Shown here: in pieces, positions 53,126-62,115 of the stretch
How positions within the stretch are numbered: the stretch's first letter is position 1
Layout of the letters: the number at the start of each line of letters is the position of its first letter
Source: Rhodospirillales bacterium URHD0017
GTDB taxonomy: Bacteria; Pseudomonadota; Alphaproteobacteria; Reyranellales; Reyranellaceae
Length of the DNA stretch: 64,000 nucleotides
Direction: 5' to 3'
NCBI GenBank assembly: GCA_900110395.1
Contig: FODP01000028.1
Location: forward strand, 1-64,000
Program-made: the position numbers and the translations under genes
The notes under the pieces: generated by a model
What the model was told of the DNA's origin: nothing
What the model saw: only the letters and a program-made list of their open reading frames with translations
The model's database searches: none

Positions 53126-53192
53126 GACCGCCGCGGAGCGCCACTTTTGGGCCCGCACATTTGTCTCCGCATGTTGCTCCAAGGAGGACGTG

Positions 53193-53387
53193 ATGATTCA
53201 AATCGGCGCACAGCCCCTTCCGGTCGCCTTTGGGGAACGCCCCCCACCCGATCCCGAGCAGGCCATCGGCGGCCTCCCCGGCGGGGACAGCCGGCTGGCC
53301 GAGGACTCCTCGGCCCAGGCACTGGACGGCGTCCTGTTCGTCTCGCCGCCGCCGCTGCCCTTTCCCAGGGTCTTCCCAGGCCTTTAA
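53193..53387 (+). CDS. Small protein in front of the hsp20 pair
   Basis: 64 residues from ATG 53193. The ribosome binding site AAGGAGG at five bases is the strongest in this region, which is the main argument that it is translated. The sequence is proline- and glycine-rich (FGERPPPDPEQAIGGLPGG, FVSPPPLPFPRVFPGL) and likely unstructured. No family is known. It may be a leader peptide of the Hsp20 operon. Confidence 0.5.
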   Translation: MIQIGAQPLPVAFGERPPPDPEQAIGGLPGGDSRLAEDSSAQALDGVLFVSPPPLPFPRVFPGL

Positions 53388-53470
53388 CCCACCCTTCATT
53401 GTGCGGCCGGAGACCCGGCGGGCTGCGATGTCCGCGGGCTCCTGCCGGCCGAAACCGCAGGAGCTTCGAC

Positions 53471-53896
53471 GTGGCTTTCCTTTACTCAGACCCGTTTGAA
53501 AGGCTGTTCCAGTTCCAGAACGCCCTCGACCAGCTGCGCTCCAGCAACTGGCTGCAGGCGAGCCCCAGCGGCGGCGGCAGCTATCCGCCGATGAACGTCT
53601 TCCGCAAGGGCGAGGACGTCGTGTTGGTGATCGAGGTGCCGGGAGTTCGCAAATCGGACCTGCGCATAGAGGCCAAGGGCAACACCATCCGCATCGCCGG
53701 CACCAAGACGGTCGAACAGGCCGATAAGGCGAGCGTTCACCGCGTCGAACGTCGCGGCGGCCAGTTCGATCGTGCTGTCACGTTGCCCATCGAGATCGAT
53801 GCCGATCGCATCAGAGCCGAATGTCGCGACGGCATCCTCGCTCTCCACCTGCCGCGCGCCGAACGCGACAAGCCGCGCGCCATCTCGATTGCCTGA
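53471..53896 (+). CDS. Hsp20/alpha-crystallin family chaperone
   Basis: 141 residues from GTG 53471, with AGGAG seven bases upstream. After AFLYSDPFERLFQFQNAL comes the alpha-crystallin domain: YPPMNVFRKGEDVVLVIEVPG, then VRKSDLRIEAKGNTIRIAG and the end RIRAECRDGILALHLPRAE. The family holds unfolding proteins as oligomers. The C-terminal extension has the AISI form of the IxI motif. It is followed after 16 bases by a second Hsp20 gene. Confidence 0.9.
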   Translation: MAFLYSDPFERLFQFQNALDQLRSSNWLQASPSGGGSYPPMNVFRKGEDVVLVIEVPGVRKSDLRIEAKGNTIRIAGTKTVEQADKASVHRVERRGGQFDRAVTLPIEIDADRIRAECRDGILALHLPRAERDKPRAISIA

Positions 53897-53912
53897 TCCA
53901 GGGAGAACGACC

Positions 53913-54311
53913 ATGGCCGACAACAAGCCGCTCGAAGTCCAGGAGAAGAAGGAACTCGTGGCCAAGGGCGAGAAGACAGTGCCTGCCCGTTACTACATGC
54001 CCAATACCGACATCCGCGAAACCGATGACTCCCTTCTGGTCGTCATGGAGGTGCCAGGGGTGGACCGTAAGGACATCGACATCAAGGTGGAGGAGGATAC
54101 GCTGAGCATCGAGGCCCACATCGACTACTCGAAATACGAGGGCATGGAGCCGCTCTACACAGAGTACAATGTCGGTCACTTCGCGCGGCGCTTCGCCCTC
54201 TCGCACATGATCGACCGGCAGCAGATCGGTGCGATGCTGAACGACGGTGTGTTGACGCTGACGTTGAAGAAGGTGCAGCAGGCCCAGCCACGCCGCATTG
54301 AAATCAGCTGA
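53913..54311 (+). CDS. Hsp20/alpha-crystallin family chaperone
   Basis: 132 residues from ATG 53913, with AGGGAG about nine bases upstream. The alpha-crystallin domain runs from YYMPNTDIRETDDSLLVVME through VPGVDRKDIDIKVEEDTLSI to IGAMLNDGVLTLTLKK. The C-terminus ends RRIEIS (IxI). It and the preceding Hsp20 form a pair of diverged types, which often co-assemble. Tandem hairpins follow the stop. Confidence 0.92.
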   Translation: MADNKPLEVQEKKELVAKGEKTVPARYYMPNTDIRETDDSLLVVMEVPGVDRKDIDIKVEEDTLSIEAHIDYSKYEGMEPLYTEYNVGHFARRFALSHMIDRQQIGAMLNDGVLTLTLKKVQQAQPRRIEIS

Positions 54312-54377
54312 TCGACGGAATGTCGCGGCTCGTCGGGGTAGCGCGGATTGACCTGATCCACGCCGGCCGAGCGCGTT

Positions 54378-54422
54378 CTCCTGAAGACCGGCTGGTCTTA
54401 CTCCTGAAGACCGGCTGGTCTT
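54378..54422. terminator. Tandem repeated hairpins between convergent genes
   Basis: A 22-base unit beginning CTCCTGAAGACCGGCTGGTC is repeated at 54,378 and 54,401. Each copy contains AAGACC and GGTCTT arms with a four-base loop. The pair lies between the Hsp20 and DMT genes and can act on both strands. Confidence 0.65.
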
Positions 54423-54482
54423 GCGAGCGCGACGCCGTCTTTCACGATGCGCGTCGTCGGGTCTTCCGGGGAGTCCGTTGAT

Positions 54483-55391
54483 TCAGGATTTCGCGGCGGG
54501 TCGTCCGACCTGCAGAGTCACCAGCAGCCCTGCCCCGATGATCAGCACAGTGCCAACCCAGGTGTAGGTATCGGGCACCTCGGCGAACATCAGGTAACCC
54601 ACGATCACCGAGCCGATCATCTGGGTGTAGTTGAGTGGCGCGATCAGGTTGGCCGATGCGTAGGTCAGCGCACGAGCGACGCAGTAGTGGCCGACCCCGC
54701 CCAGGGCGCCCAGCGACATGAGCAGCAGCCAGTCGACCAGGCTTTTGGGCCACATCCAGACGAACGGCATCGCCGCCGACAACACGATGGAACCCAGAAG
54801 CACGCTGTAGAAGATCGAGGTCGCGGGATGGTCGAGGCCGGCCAGGCGGCGGATGATGATCTGGTAGCTGGCGTAGCAGAGCGCGCTGCCCAGCAGCAGC
54901 ACCGAGGCCCATTGGAACACCGAACTGCCGGGCCGGATCACCACCAGAACGCCGGCGAAGCCGACGACGACGGCGGCGATGCGCAATGCCGTGATCTTCT
55001 CGCCGAGCAGCGGCCAGGCCAGGAACACCACGGCGAGCGGTGCCACGAAGCTGACGGCGATCGCCTCGGCGACACCCATGAACTTCACGGCCGAGAAGAA
55101 GAACAGCGTCGACAGCAGCATCATGACCGAGCTCAGGAACTGCAGCCCGATGCGTTGGGTGCGGAAGAGATCGAGCCCCATGCGCGGCGTGAAGACCAGC
55201 GCCACCAGCCCGAGATGGACGACGATGCGGAACCACACGATCTGTGTCGGCTCGTAGGTCGCGGCCAGAAGCTTCACGATGCCGTTCATGATCGGAAACA
55301 GCGCGCTGGCCGCGCACATGAAAAGCATGCCCAGCACGGGGCGCGACACGCCCACCCGCTTGACGGGGGCCGGTGCCCTCGGATCGGCCAT
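54483..55391 (-). CDS. DMT-superfamily (EamA) transporter
   Basis: 302 residues with ten hydrophobic segments in two EamA halves, e.g. MLFMCAASALFPIMNGIVKL, FFFSAVKFMGVAEAIAVSFV, and in the second half IFYSVLLGSIVLSAAMPFVW. The pattern fits drug/metabolite exporters of the S-adenosylmethionine or riboflavin type. Substrate is unknown. Its start lies one base after the stop of the NicO-type gene, so it is the last gene of that unit. Confidence 0.88.
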   Translation of the reverse strand: MADPRAPAPVKRVGVSRPVLGMLFMCAASALFPIMNGIVKLLAATYEPTQIVWFRIVVHLGLVALVFTPRMGLDLFRTQRIGLQFLSSVMMLLSTLFFFSAVKFMGVAEAIAVSFVAPLAVVFLAWPLLGEKITALRIAAVVVGFAGVLVVIRPGSSVFQWASVLLLGSALCYASYQIIIRRLAGLDHPATSIFYSVLLGSIVLSAAMPFVWMWPKSLVDWLLLMSLGALGGVGHYCVARALTYASANLIAPLNYTQMIGSVIVGYLMFAEVPDTYTWVGTVLIIGAGLLVTLQVGRPAAKS

Positions 55392-55392
55392 G

Positions 55393-56322
55393 TCAGCGGA
55401 AGAAGCGTTCGAGCGAGCCCAGCAACAGCGTGCCGGCCGTGGCGATCACGATCAGCGAGGCGGCGATCGCCGTGAAGCGGCCGATCTCCTGGCTGCGGCC
55501 GTCGGCGATGATCAGCCGATGCGCCACCATGGAGGCAAGGCCGATCGCCGAGAGCGTGATCGCCATGCCGAGCGCGATGGCGATGACACCGACGACACCC
55601 GCCCAGATGACGTCGAGCGCGATCGCCAGCAGGATCACGACCAGGGCGCCGGCACACGGCGCTATGCCGGCCGCCGTCAGCAGCAGCCAGCCGGCCAGCG
55701 TGCGCTGCCTCGTATCGTGATGGTGATGATCGTGATCGTGGTGATCATGGTCATGTGCGTGGTCATCGCCGTGATGGTGCTCATGCACGCGGCCGGTGAT
55801 GCCGGCCCACAGCCGCCAGATGCCGATGATCAGGATCAAGAGGTACGAGACCATCTCGACGTTGCGCACTTCGCGCAGCGCGCCAAACAGGCCCAGCGTG
55901 CCCATGAGCTTCAGCGTGCCGGCCAGCAGCAGCGCCGCCAGCGTATGGGTGAAGGCGATCCAGGCGCCGGCGAAGACGCCTTCGATCCAGGCGCGCGGCC
56001 GCGTGCTGTCGAGGAAGTAGGCCACGACCACGGCCTTGCCGTGGCCCGGTCCCAGCGTATGGACGACACCGTAGCCGAAGCAGACGGTGGCGAGCGTCCA
56101 CAGCGCCAGCGAGCCCGAGCCCGCCTTGATGTCGCGCAACGACACCGACAGCGTCTGCTGGATGCGGCGCTGGTACTCGGCCGAGAAGCGCGCCAGGTCG
56201 GCGACGCTGTCGCTGAACACCAATGCGCCAATGATCGCCAGCAGCAGCAGCCCGCCGACCCACAGGAACGGCGAACGCAGCAGCGCCCCCTTCGCGGGCG
56301 CGTCCTTCACGGGAGCTGACAT
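55393..56322 (-). CDS. NicO-family nickel/cobalt exporter
   Basis: 309 residues from ATG 56322. About six or seven membrane segments include FGYGVVHTLGPGHGKAVVVA with the metal-binding HxxxGxGHGK, and WIAFTHTLAALLLAG. A cytoplasmic or periplasmic loop is extremely histidine- and aspartate-rich (RVHEHHHGDDHAHDHDHHDH), as in RcnA. The family exports nickel or cobalt. It overlaps the DUF1007 gene by 16 bases, its usual partner. Confidence 0.9.
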   Translation of the reverse strand: MSAPVKDAPAKGALLRSPFLWVGGLLLLAIIGALVFSDSVADLARFSAEYQRRIQQTLSVSLRDIKAGSGSLALWTLATVCFGYGVVHTLGPGHGKAVVVAYFLDSTRPRAWIEGVFAGAWIAFTHTLAALLLAGTLKLMGTLGLFGALREVRNVEMVSYLLILIIGIWRLWAGITGRVHEHHHGDDHAHDHDHHDHDHHHHDTRQRTLAGWLLLTAAGIAPCAGALVVILLAIALDVIWAGVVGVIAIALGMAITLSAIGLASMVAHRLIIADGRSQEIGRFTAIAASLIVIATAGTLLLGSLERFFR

Positions 56323-56981
56323 GCCACGGTATCGGCAAACACGGGATGGCCGCGCACGAACTCGGCCTTGTAGGTGGTGCTCTTGGCCAGCGAGCAGCCC
56401 GCCGGGATCTGCTCCTTGTTGACCTCGACGCGGATGAAGTCGTCGGGATCGAAGGTCGTGATCGAGAAGCTTTTGCTGGGCTGCGGCAGGTCGAAGCGCA
56501 TGACATAGACCAGGTTGCGCGGTCCGGCGGGGCGCGGGCCGGCTGGCTGGTTGGCGCGCTTGTTGTCCGGCATCGGCATGCCGGACTTGTCGCCGGCCGA
56601 GCGGTCCCAGTCGGGCAAGGTGAAGCTCGCCGGGTCGTCGATGCGCGCGGTGAAGGCCGGCGCCTTGGCCGGCCGCACGTCCTTGCCGCCGACACTCAGC
56701 CAGGTCAGGAAGCCGTAGTTCTTCAGTTCCGGCATCATGTCGCCTTCCAGCGCCTTGATCTCGGCGGCCGAGAACTTGCCGTCCTTGTTCTCGTCTATGG
56801 GCGGGATCTCGATCTCGCTGGAGAACGGATCGAAGCGCCATTCGATCTCGACATGGGTGTACTTGCCGTCCTTGGCGACGACGCGGACGACCTGCTGGAT
56901 CCAGATGTGCGGATGCGCCTGGGCGAGCGCCGGCGCGAGAAGCGCGGCGAGCGCGAACGCGACGGCAAGGACCGCCTTCAT
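56307..56981 (-). CDS. DUF1007 family periplasmic protein
   Basis: 224 residues from ATG 56981, overlapping the thioesterase stop in ATGA. A signal peptide (AVLAVAFALAALLAPALAQA) is followed by HPHIWIQQVVRVV, the histidine start typical of DUF1007 proteins, and by an EF-hand-like loop DENKDGKFSAAEI. These proteins accompany NicO transporters and probably help in metal delivery or sensing at the periplasmic face. Confidence 0.9.
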   Translation of the reverse strand: MKAVLAVAFALAALLAPALAQAHPHIWIQQVVRVVAKDGKYTHVEIEWRFDPFSSEIEIPPIDENKDGKFSAAEIKALEGDMMPELKNYGFLTWLSVGGKDVRPAKAPAFTARIDDPASFTLPDWDRSAGDKSGMPMPDNKRANQPAGPRPAGPRNLVYVMRFDLPQPSKSFSITTFDPDDFIRVEVNKEQIPAGCSLAKSTTYKAEFVRGHPVFADTVACQLP

Positions 56982-57376
56982 GCGGTTGCCACCGGCGATT
57001 GGGCCTGCGGGACGGGCCGCGGCTTGCCGTCGTCGTCGATCGCCACGAACACGAAGGTGCCGTGCGTGACGCGGCGCTCGGTGCTCTCGAGCCGGCGCTG
57101 CACCACGGTCTCGAGCGCGATCGTGATCGACGTGCGGCCGACCTTGGAGACCTCGCCGTAGATCGACACCCAGTCGCCGACCTTGATCGGCTCGACGAAG
57201 GTCATGGCGGTGATGGCCACGGTGGCGACCCGGCCCTTGGCGACGCGGGCGGCCAGCGCCCCGCCCGCCGTATCCATCTGCGACAGCACCCAGCCGCCGA
57301 AAATGTCGCCATTGCCGTTCATGTCGGAGGGGTGCGGCACGGTCCTGACGATCGGGTCGCGGCGGCTGTCGGGCAT
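56978..57376 (-). CDS. Acyl-CoA thioesterase, YciA-like hotdog protein
   Basis: 132 residues from ATG 57376. The hotdog-fold signature NGNGDIFGGWVLSQMDTAGG has the catalytic aspartate, followed by ATVAITAMTFVEPIKVGDWV. It hydrolyses acyl-CoA esters. The longer frame to 57553 runs into the divergent parE promoter and is unlikely. It is the first gene of the unit with DUF1007, NicO and DMT genes. Confidence 0.9.
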   Translation of the reverse strand: MPDSRRDPIVRTVPHPSDMNGNGDIFGGWVLSQMDTAGGALAARVAKGRVATVAITAMTFVEPIKVGDWVSIYGEVSKVGRTSITIALETVVQRRLESTERRVTHGTFVFVAIDDDGKPRPVPQAQSPVATA

Positions 57377-57491
57377 GCGGTCTCCAAAGGCGGACGACAA
57401 GGAATTGTTGATTTTTCGCGGTTTTCCTACCATATCAATGAGATACCGGCCAACCAGCGATCCCCTCGCGCGGCCGAGGAAAGACAAGAAG

Positions 57492-59507
57492 ATGGCAAAG
57501 AACGGCGATCTTTTCGATCGGGCTGGCGGCAAGAAGGCCGCGGCCAAGGACACGTCCTACACGGCCCGTCACATCGAGGTGCTGGAGGGGTTGGAACCTG
57601 TCCGCAAGCGCCCGGGCATGTATATCGGCGGCACCGATGAACGGGCCATGCATCATCTCGTGGCCGAGGTGCTCGACAACTCGATGGACGAGGCGGTCGC
57701 CGGCCATGCCGACACGATCTATCTCGAAGTGCTCGAGGGCAACCGCATCCTGGTCCGCGACAACGGGCGCGGCATCCCGGTCGATCCGCACCCCAAATTC
57801 AAGAACAAGTCGGCGCTGGAGGTGATCCTCACCACGCTCCATTCCGGCGGCAAGTTCGACAGCAAGGTCTACGCGACCTCGGGCGGCCTGCACGGCGTCG
57901 GCGTGTCGGTGGTGAATGCGTTGAGCGACGAGCTGATCGTCGAGGTGGCACGCGACCGCCAGGCCTGGACGCAGACGTTTTCGCGCGGCAAGGCGACGAG
58001 CAAGCTCAAGCCGGCGGGCCCTGCTCCCAACCGGCGCGGCACCACGACGACGTTCCATCCCGATCCGCAGATCTTCGGCAAGCAGGCCTTCGTTCCCGAG
58101 CGGCTCTATCGCATGGCGCGCTCAAAGGCCTACCTGTTCCGTGGCGTCGAGATCCGCTGGAAGTGCGCCAAGAGCCTGCTTGCCAAAGGCAGCACGATTC
58201 CCGAGGAGGAATCGTTCCACTTCCCCGGTGGCCTGGAAGACTTCGTGAAGTCGGAGATCGGCGAGCGCGCGACGATCGTGCCGCAGCCCTTCGCCGGCGA
58301 GGCCAAGAGCGAGACCAACGGCACGGCCGGCGGCAAGGTCGAATGGGCCGTGTGGTGGCCGGGCGACGAGGAAGGCTTCGTCCGCTCCTACTGCAACACC
58401 GTGCCGACGGCCGAGGGCGGCACGCATGAGTCCGGTTTCCGCAGCGCCCTGGTGCGCGGGCTGAAGCGCTATGCCGAGCTGACGGGCAACCGCAAGGGCA
58501 CGATCATCACCGCCGACGACGTGATCGAGGGCGCCGCGGCCCTGGTCTCGATATTCATCGAGCAGCCGCAGTTCCAGGGCCAGACCAAGGAGAAGCTGGT
58601 CAGCGTCGAGGCCACCAAGCTGGTCGAGACCATTGTCGGCGACAATTTCGAGCACTGGCTGACCGGCGACAAGGAAGCGGGCAACGTCCTGCTCGAGCAC
58701 GTCATCGGCAAGGCCGAGGAACGCCTGCGCCGGCGCCAGGACCGCGAGCAGCAACGCAAGACGGCGACGCGCAAGCTCAGGCTCCCCGGCAAGCTCGCCG
58801 ACTGCTCGAACAGCGCCTCGGAAGGCACCGAGATCTTCCTGGTCGAAGGCGATTCGGCCGGCGGCTCGGCCAAGGCCGCGCGCAACCGCGAGACCCAGGC
58901 GATCCTGCCGTTGCGCGGCAAGATCCTGAACGTGGCCAGCGCCACGGCCGAGAAGCTGCGCGAGAACCAGGAAATCCAGGACCTCATCCAGGCGCTGGGC
59001 TGTGGCACGGGCGCCCACTACAACGACGACCGGCTGCGTTACGAGCGGGTCATCATCATGACCGACGCCGATGTCGACGGCGCCCATATCGCCTCGCTCC
59101 TGATGACGTTCTTCTATCGCGAGATGCCGAAGCTGATCGAGCACGGCCATCTCTTCCTGGCCCAGCCGCCGCTCTATCGCCTGAGCAAGGGCGGCAAGAC
59201 CGAATATGCCCGCGACGATGCGCACCGGGACGAGCTGATCCGCGACGTGTTCGGCGGCGGCAAGGTCGAGATGACGCGCTTCAAGGGGCTGGGCGAGATG
59301 CAGTCGGTGCATCTGCGCGAGACCACGATGGACGTGACCAAGCGCACCCTGCTCAAGGTCGACATACCGACTGCAGTGGACGCCGACGCGCGCCGCGATG
59401 CGATGAAGACGTCGACGCTGGTCGAGAACCTGATGGGCCGCAAGCCGGAGAAGCGCTACGCCTTCATCCAGGAGCATGCGAAGTTCGCCCGCGATCTCGA
59501 CGTGTAA
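57492..59507 (+). CDS. parE: DNA topoisomerase IV subunit B
   Basis: 671 residues from ATG 57492, normal for alphaproteobacterial ParE. The GHKL ATPase has LDNSMDEAVAGHA, DNGRGIPVDPHPK and GGLHGVGVSVVNALS; the transducer and TOPRIM follow with LVEGDSAGGSAKAARNRE, LPLRGKILNV and IIMTDADVDGAHI. ALGCGTG in the TOPRIM and the absence of a gyrB-type insert favour ParE over GyrB. With ParC it decatenates daughter chromosomes. The parC gene is not in the window. Confidence 0.95.
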   Translation: MAKNGDLFDRAGGKKAAAKDTSYTARHIEVLEGLEPVRKRPGMYIGGTDERAMHHLVAEVLDNSMDEAVAGHADTIYLEVLEGNRILVRDNGRGIPVDPHPKFKNKSALEVILTTLHSGGKFDSKVYATSGGLHGVGVSVVNALSDELIVEVARDRQAWTQTFSRGKATSKLKPAGPAPNRRGTTTTFHPDPQIFGKQAFVPERLYRMARSKAYLFRGVEIRWKCAKSLLAKGSTIPEEESFHFPGGLEDFVKSEIGERATIVPQPFAGEAKSETNGTAGGKVEWAVWWPGDEEGFVRSYCNTVPTAEGGTHESGFRSALVRGLKRYAELTGNRKGTIITADDVIEGAAALVSIFIEQPQFQGQTKEKLVSVEATKLVETIVGDNFEHWLTGDKEAGNVLLEHVIGKAEERLRRRQDREQQRKTATRKLRLPGKLADCSNSASEGTEIFLVEGDSAGGSAKAARNRETQAILPLRGKILNVASATAEKLRENQEIQDLIQALGCGTGAHYNDDRLRYERVIIMTDADVDGAHIASLLMTFFYREMPKLIEHGHLFLAQPPLYRLSKGGKTEYARDDAHRDELIRDVFGGGKVEMTRFKGLGEMQSVHLRETTMDVTKRTLLKVDIPTAVDADARRDAMKTSTLVENLMGRKPEKRYAFIQEHAKFARDLDV

Positions 59508-59601
59508 GGCAAAACTAAGGAACTGCGCGCGACTTTGTGACGTGATCGGAGCGGCGGGTCGTGCGTATCGCGTGTATGATGCGCCGCGAGGAGACCATCC
59601 G

Positions 59602-60171
59602 ATGCGCCTGAAGACCAAGATCACCTCCGCGCTGCTCGGCCTTGCTGCCTTGCCGGCCGTCGCCTGGGCCGCGGTGATCGGCGGCACCTTTTATGCCCCG
59701 CAGTACGACTATCGCGAGTTCTTCGCCGCCGCCGACGGGCGGAACTTCCAGGTCATCCTGTACGGCACGGCCTTTCCCGGCGTCGATCCCGGCATCGTGG
59801 CGCGCGACCTGCTGCCGATGATGCAGGCTGCCAAGCCGCGGCCGGCGCTCACCTTCACCTACCAGGATCCGCCGGAGCGGCCGCGCCCCTACTACCGTCT
59901 GGTCCTGACCTTCGACCCCGCCAACGACTACGGCTCGAACTCGGTGTGCGCCGGCATCCCGCCGCGCTTCAAGCCGGGCCGGCCGGGCGTGTTCTACGTC
60001 TTCGCCGTCTATTGCCGGAACGACCAGGTGCTGTCCGAGACGACCGCCTGGGTGGGGGCGTCGGGCCCGAACGATCCGAGCATCGCCGAGTTGTTCCGCC
60101 AGCTCTTCCAGGTCATCTGGAGCGATTCGCCCGCGCTCCGCCCACAGCTCGGCGGCAGCGACCGGCGGTAG
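59602..60171 (+). CDS. Exported hypothetical protein, 189 aa
   Basis: ATG 59602 has GGAG about nine bases upstream; the longer frame overlaps parE. The leader KITSALLGLAALPAVAWAAV is followed by mature beta-rich sequence (YDYREFFAAADGRNFQVILY, YYRLVLTFDPANDYGSNSVC) with two cysteines that may pair (SVCAGI, AVYCRND). No family is recognised. It lies between parE and an SDR gene and ends at a perfect palindrome. Confidence 0.65.
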   Translation: MRLKTKITSALLGLAALPAVAWAAVIGGTFYAPQYDYREFFAAADGRNFQVILYGTAFPGVDPGIVARDLLPMMQAAKPRPALTFTYQDPPERPRPYYRLVLTFDPANDYGSNSVCAGIPPRFKPGRPGVFYVFAVYCRNDQVLSETTAWVGASGPNDPSIAELFRQLFQVIWSDSPALRPQLGGSDRR

Positions 60172-60176
60172 TCTTC

Positions 60177-60285
60177 GCTGGGAGCGCGCCACTCCGTGGC
60201 GCGTCTTCTCATAATCTCATAGGTTTCGACCGAGGGCGTTCGCCCGCCCGTCAGCATGAGCGCCACGGAGTGGCGCGCTCCCAGC
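60177..60285. repeat. Perfect 26-bp inverted repeat, family A
   Basis: Arms beginning GCTGGGAGCGCGCCACTCCG at 60,177-60,202 and 60,260-60,285 are perfect reverse complements over 26 bases, 57 bases apart. The right arm ends 12 bases before the next gene. Its layout resembles the outer arms at 22,749-22,882. Confidence 0.85.
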
Positions 60286-60297
60286 AAAGAGGTCGAA

Positions 60298-60999
60298 ATG
60301 CAGTCGCTCAAGGATCGGCATGTCGTGATCACCGGCGGAACCGGCGCCCTAGGGTCGGCGGTGGTGAAAGCCTTCATCGAGGCGGGCGCCACCTGCCACA
60401 TCCCGGCGATCGAGAGCACGCCGCCCAGCGGCCACCTGCCCGACAGCAAGCAGATCGAGATCGTGCCCAGCGTCGATCTGTCGAACGAGGAATCGGTCGA
60501 CAGCTTCTATGCCAAGCTGCCACCGCTGCATGCCGTCGTGAACATCGCTGGCGGCTTTGCCTATGCGCCGATCGCCGACAGCCCGCTGAAAGTCCTGCAG
60601 CAGCAACTGTCGATGAACGTGGTGTCGTGCGTGCTGAGCTGCCGGGCCGCGGTCGCCAACTTCCGCAAGGGCGGAAAGGGCGGCCACATCGTCAACATCG
60701 CCGCCCGCCCTGCCCTCAATCCGCGCCAGGGCGCCAACATGACGGCCTACACGGCCTCGAAGGCCGCGGTCGCGGCCTTCACCGTGGCGTTGGCCGAGGA
60801 GCTGAAGAACGACGACATCTCGGCCATCGCCTTGGCTCCGTCGACCCTCGACACGCCGGGCAACCGCAAGGACATGCCCACCGCCAAGCACGACAGCTGG
60901 GTCAAACCCACGGCCGTCGCCGAGCTGATCGTGGCCCACGTCAGCCTGTCGGAGACGATCAACTCCGGCGTGGTGATGCCGGTCTACGGAAAGGCCTAA
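60298..60999 (+). CDS. Short-chain dehydrogenase/reductase (SDR)
   Basis: 233 residues from ATG 60298. ITGGTGALGSAVV, NIAGGFAYAPI and YTASKAAVAAF are seen; NNAG is replaced by NIAG and the catalytic serine position reads NIAARPAL, so the usual Ser is absent or displaced. The end LSETINSGVVMPVYGKA is short. The protein is still likely a reductase-like enzyme or a degenerate family member. Substrate is unknown. Confidence 0.85.
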   Translation: MQSLKDRHVVITGGTGALGSAVVKAFIEAGATCHIPAIESTPPSGHLPDSKQIEIVPSVDLSNEESVDSFYAKLPPLHAVVNIAGGFAYAPIADSPLKVLQQQLSMNVVSCVLSCRAAVANFRKGGKGGHIVNIAARPALNPRQGANMTAYTASKAAVAAFTVALAEELKNDDISAIALAPSTLDTPGNRKDMPTAKHDSWVKPTAVAELIVAHVSLSETINSGVVMPVYGKA

Positions 61000-61060
61000 A
61001 GCCTTCGGGAAGCGGGCCTCCCAGAGCGCTCCACAGGCAACCTCTGCTAACCAGACGGCG

Positions 61061-62104
61061 ATGGCCGCCTGGTACAGCTTCGCCGACCTCTTCCTGTCGC
61101 ATCTGGACGCCGAGACTGCGCACGGCCTGGCCCTGCGCGCGCTCAAGACCGGGCTGCTGCCGACCGACCGCCGGCCGGACGCGCCGTCGCTCGCCGTAAA
61201 GGTCTGGGGCCGCACCCTGCCCAATCCGGTCGGGCTGGCGGCGGGCTTCGACAAGAACGCAGAAGTGCCCGACGCCCTGCTCGGCATCGGGTTCGGCCTG
61301 GTCGAGATCGGCAGCGTCACGCCGCGGCCGCAGGAGGGCAATCCCCGCCCCCGCCTGTTCCGCCTGCCCGAGGATCGCGGCGTCATCAACCGCATGGGCT
61401 TTCCCGGACAGGGTATCGATGCCGTGCGCTCGCGGCTCGCCATGCGTCCGCGGCGCGGCTTCATCGGCGTCAATGTCGGCGCCAACAAGGACAGCACCGA
61501 TCGCGCCGCCGACTACGTCGTCGGCTGCAGGGCACTGGCGCAATATGCCGACTATCTCGTGTGCAACGTCTCGTCACCCAACACGCCGGGCCTGCGCAAT
61601 CTCCAGGGTCGCACCCAGCTCGCCGATCTCCTGAAGCGCGTGCAGGACGCCATCGCGGCCAAGCCGGTGCCATTGCTGGTCAAGATTGCGCCCGACGCCA
61701 CCGACGACGATCTCGACGACATTGTTGCCGTCTGCCGCGACCTCAGAATGGACGGCATCATCATCGGCAACACGACCTTGTCGCGACCGGCGACGCTGCG
61801 CTCTTCGCGCCGGGAGGAGACCGGCGGCTTGTCCGGCACGCCGCTGACCAGCCTGTCGACCGAGGTGCTGCGGCGTACGGCCCGGCGTGTCGAGCGCCAG
61901 TTCCCCTTGATCGGCTGCGGCGGCATCGGCTCGGGCGCCGATGCCTACGCCAAGATCCGCGCCGGTGCGACCCTGGTGCAGCTCTACTCGATGATGGTCT
62001 ACGAGGGCCCGCCGATCGTCCGTCGCATCAAGGACGAACTCGCGGCGCTGCTGGCGCGCGACGGGTTCGGGACGGTGGCCGACGCTGTTGGCGCCGATCT
62101 TTAG
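61061..62104 (+). CDS. pyrD: Dihydroorotate dehydrogenase, quinone-dependent (class 2)
   Basis: 347 residues. The N-terminal membrane-associating helices (WYSFADLFLSHLDAETAHGL) identify class 2, and the FMN barrel has NPVGLAAGFDKNAEVPDALL, GFGLVEIGSVTPRPQEGNP, the catalytic serine in NVSSPNTPGLRNLQ, and GCGGIGSGADAYAKIRAGAT. It oxidises dihydroorotate to orotate in pyrimidine synthesis, passing electrons to the quinone pool. The frame could start at ATG 61061 only. Confidence 0.95.
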   Translation: MAAWYSFADLFLSHLDAETAHGLALRALKTGLLPTDRRPDAPSLAVKVWGRTLPNPVGLAAGFDKNAEVPDALLGIGFGLVEIGSVTPRPQEGNPRPRLFRLPEDRGVINRMGFPGQGIDAVRSRLAMRPRRGFIGVNVGANKDSTDRAADYVVGCRALAQYADYLVCNVSSPNTPGLRNLQGRTQLADLLKRVQDAIAAKPVPLLVKIAPDATDDDLDDIVAVCRDLRMDGIIIGNTTLSRPATLRSSRREETGGLSGTPLTSLSTEVLRRTARRVERQFPLIGCGGIGSGADAYAKIRAGATLVQLYSMMVYEGPPIVRRIKDELAALLARDGFGTVADAVGADL

Positions 62105-62115
62105 ACATAAGCCTT

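Noticed and set aside
57492..59507. gyrB instead of parE
   Set aside because: Length (671 residues) and the TOPRIM region fit ParE; alphaproteobacterial GyrB is longer, near 800 residues.
58122..59687. 521-codon minus-strand frame opposite parE
   Set aside because: An antisense shadow of parE with leucine- and arginine-rich composition.
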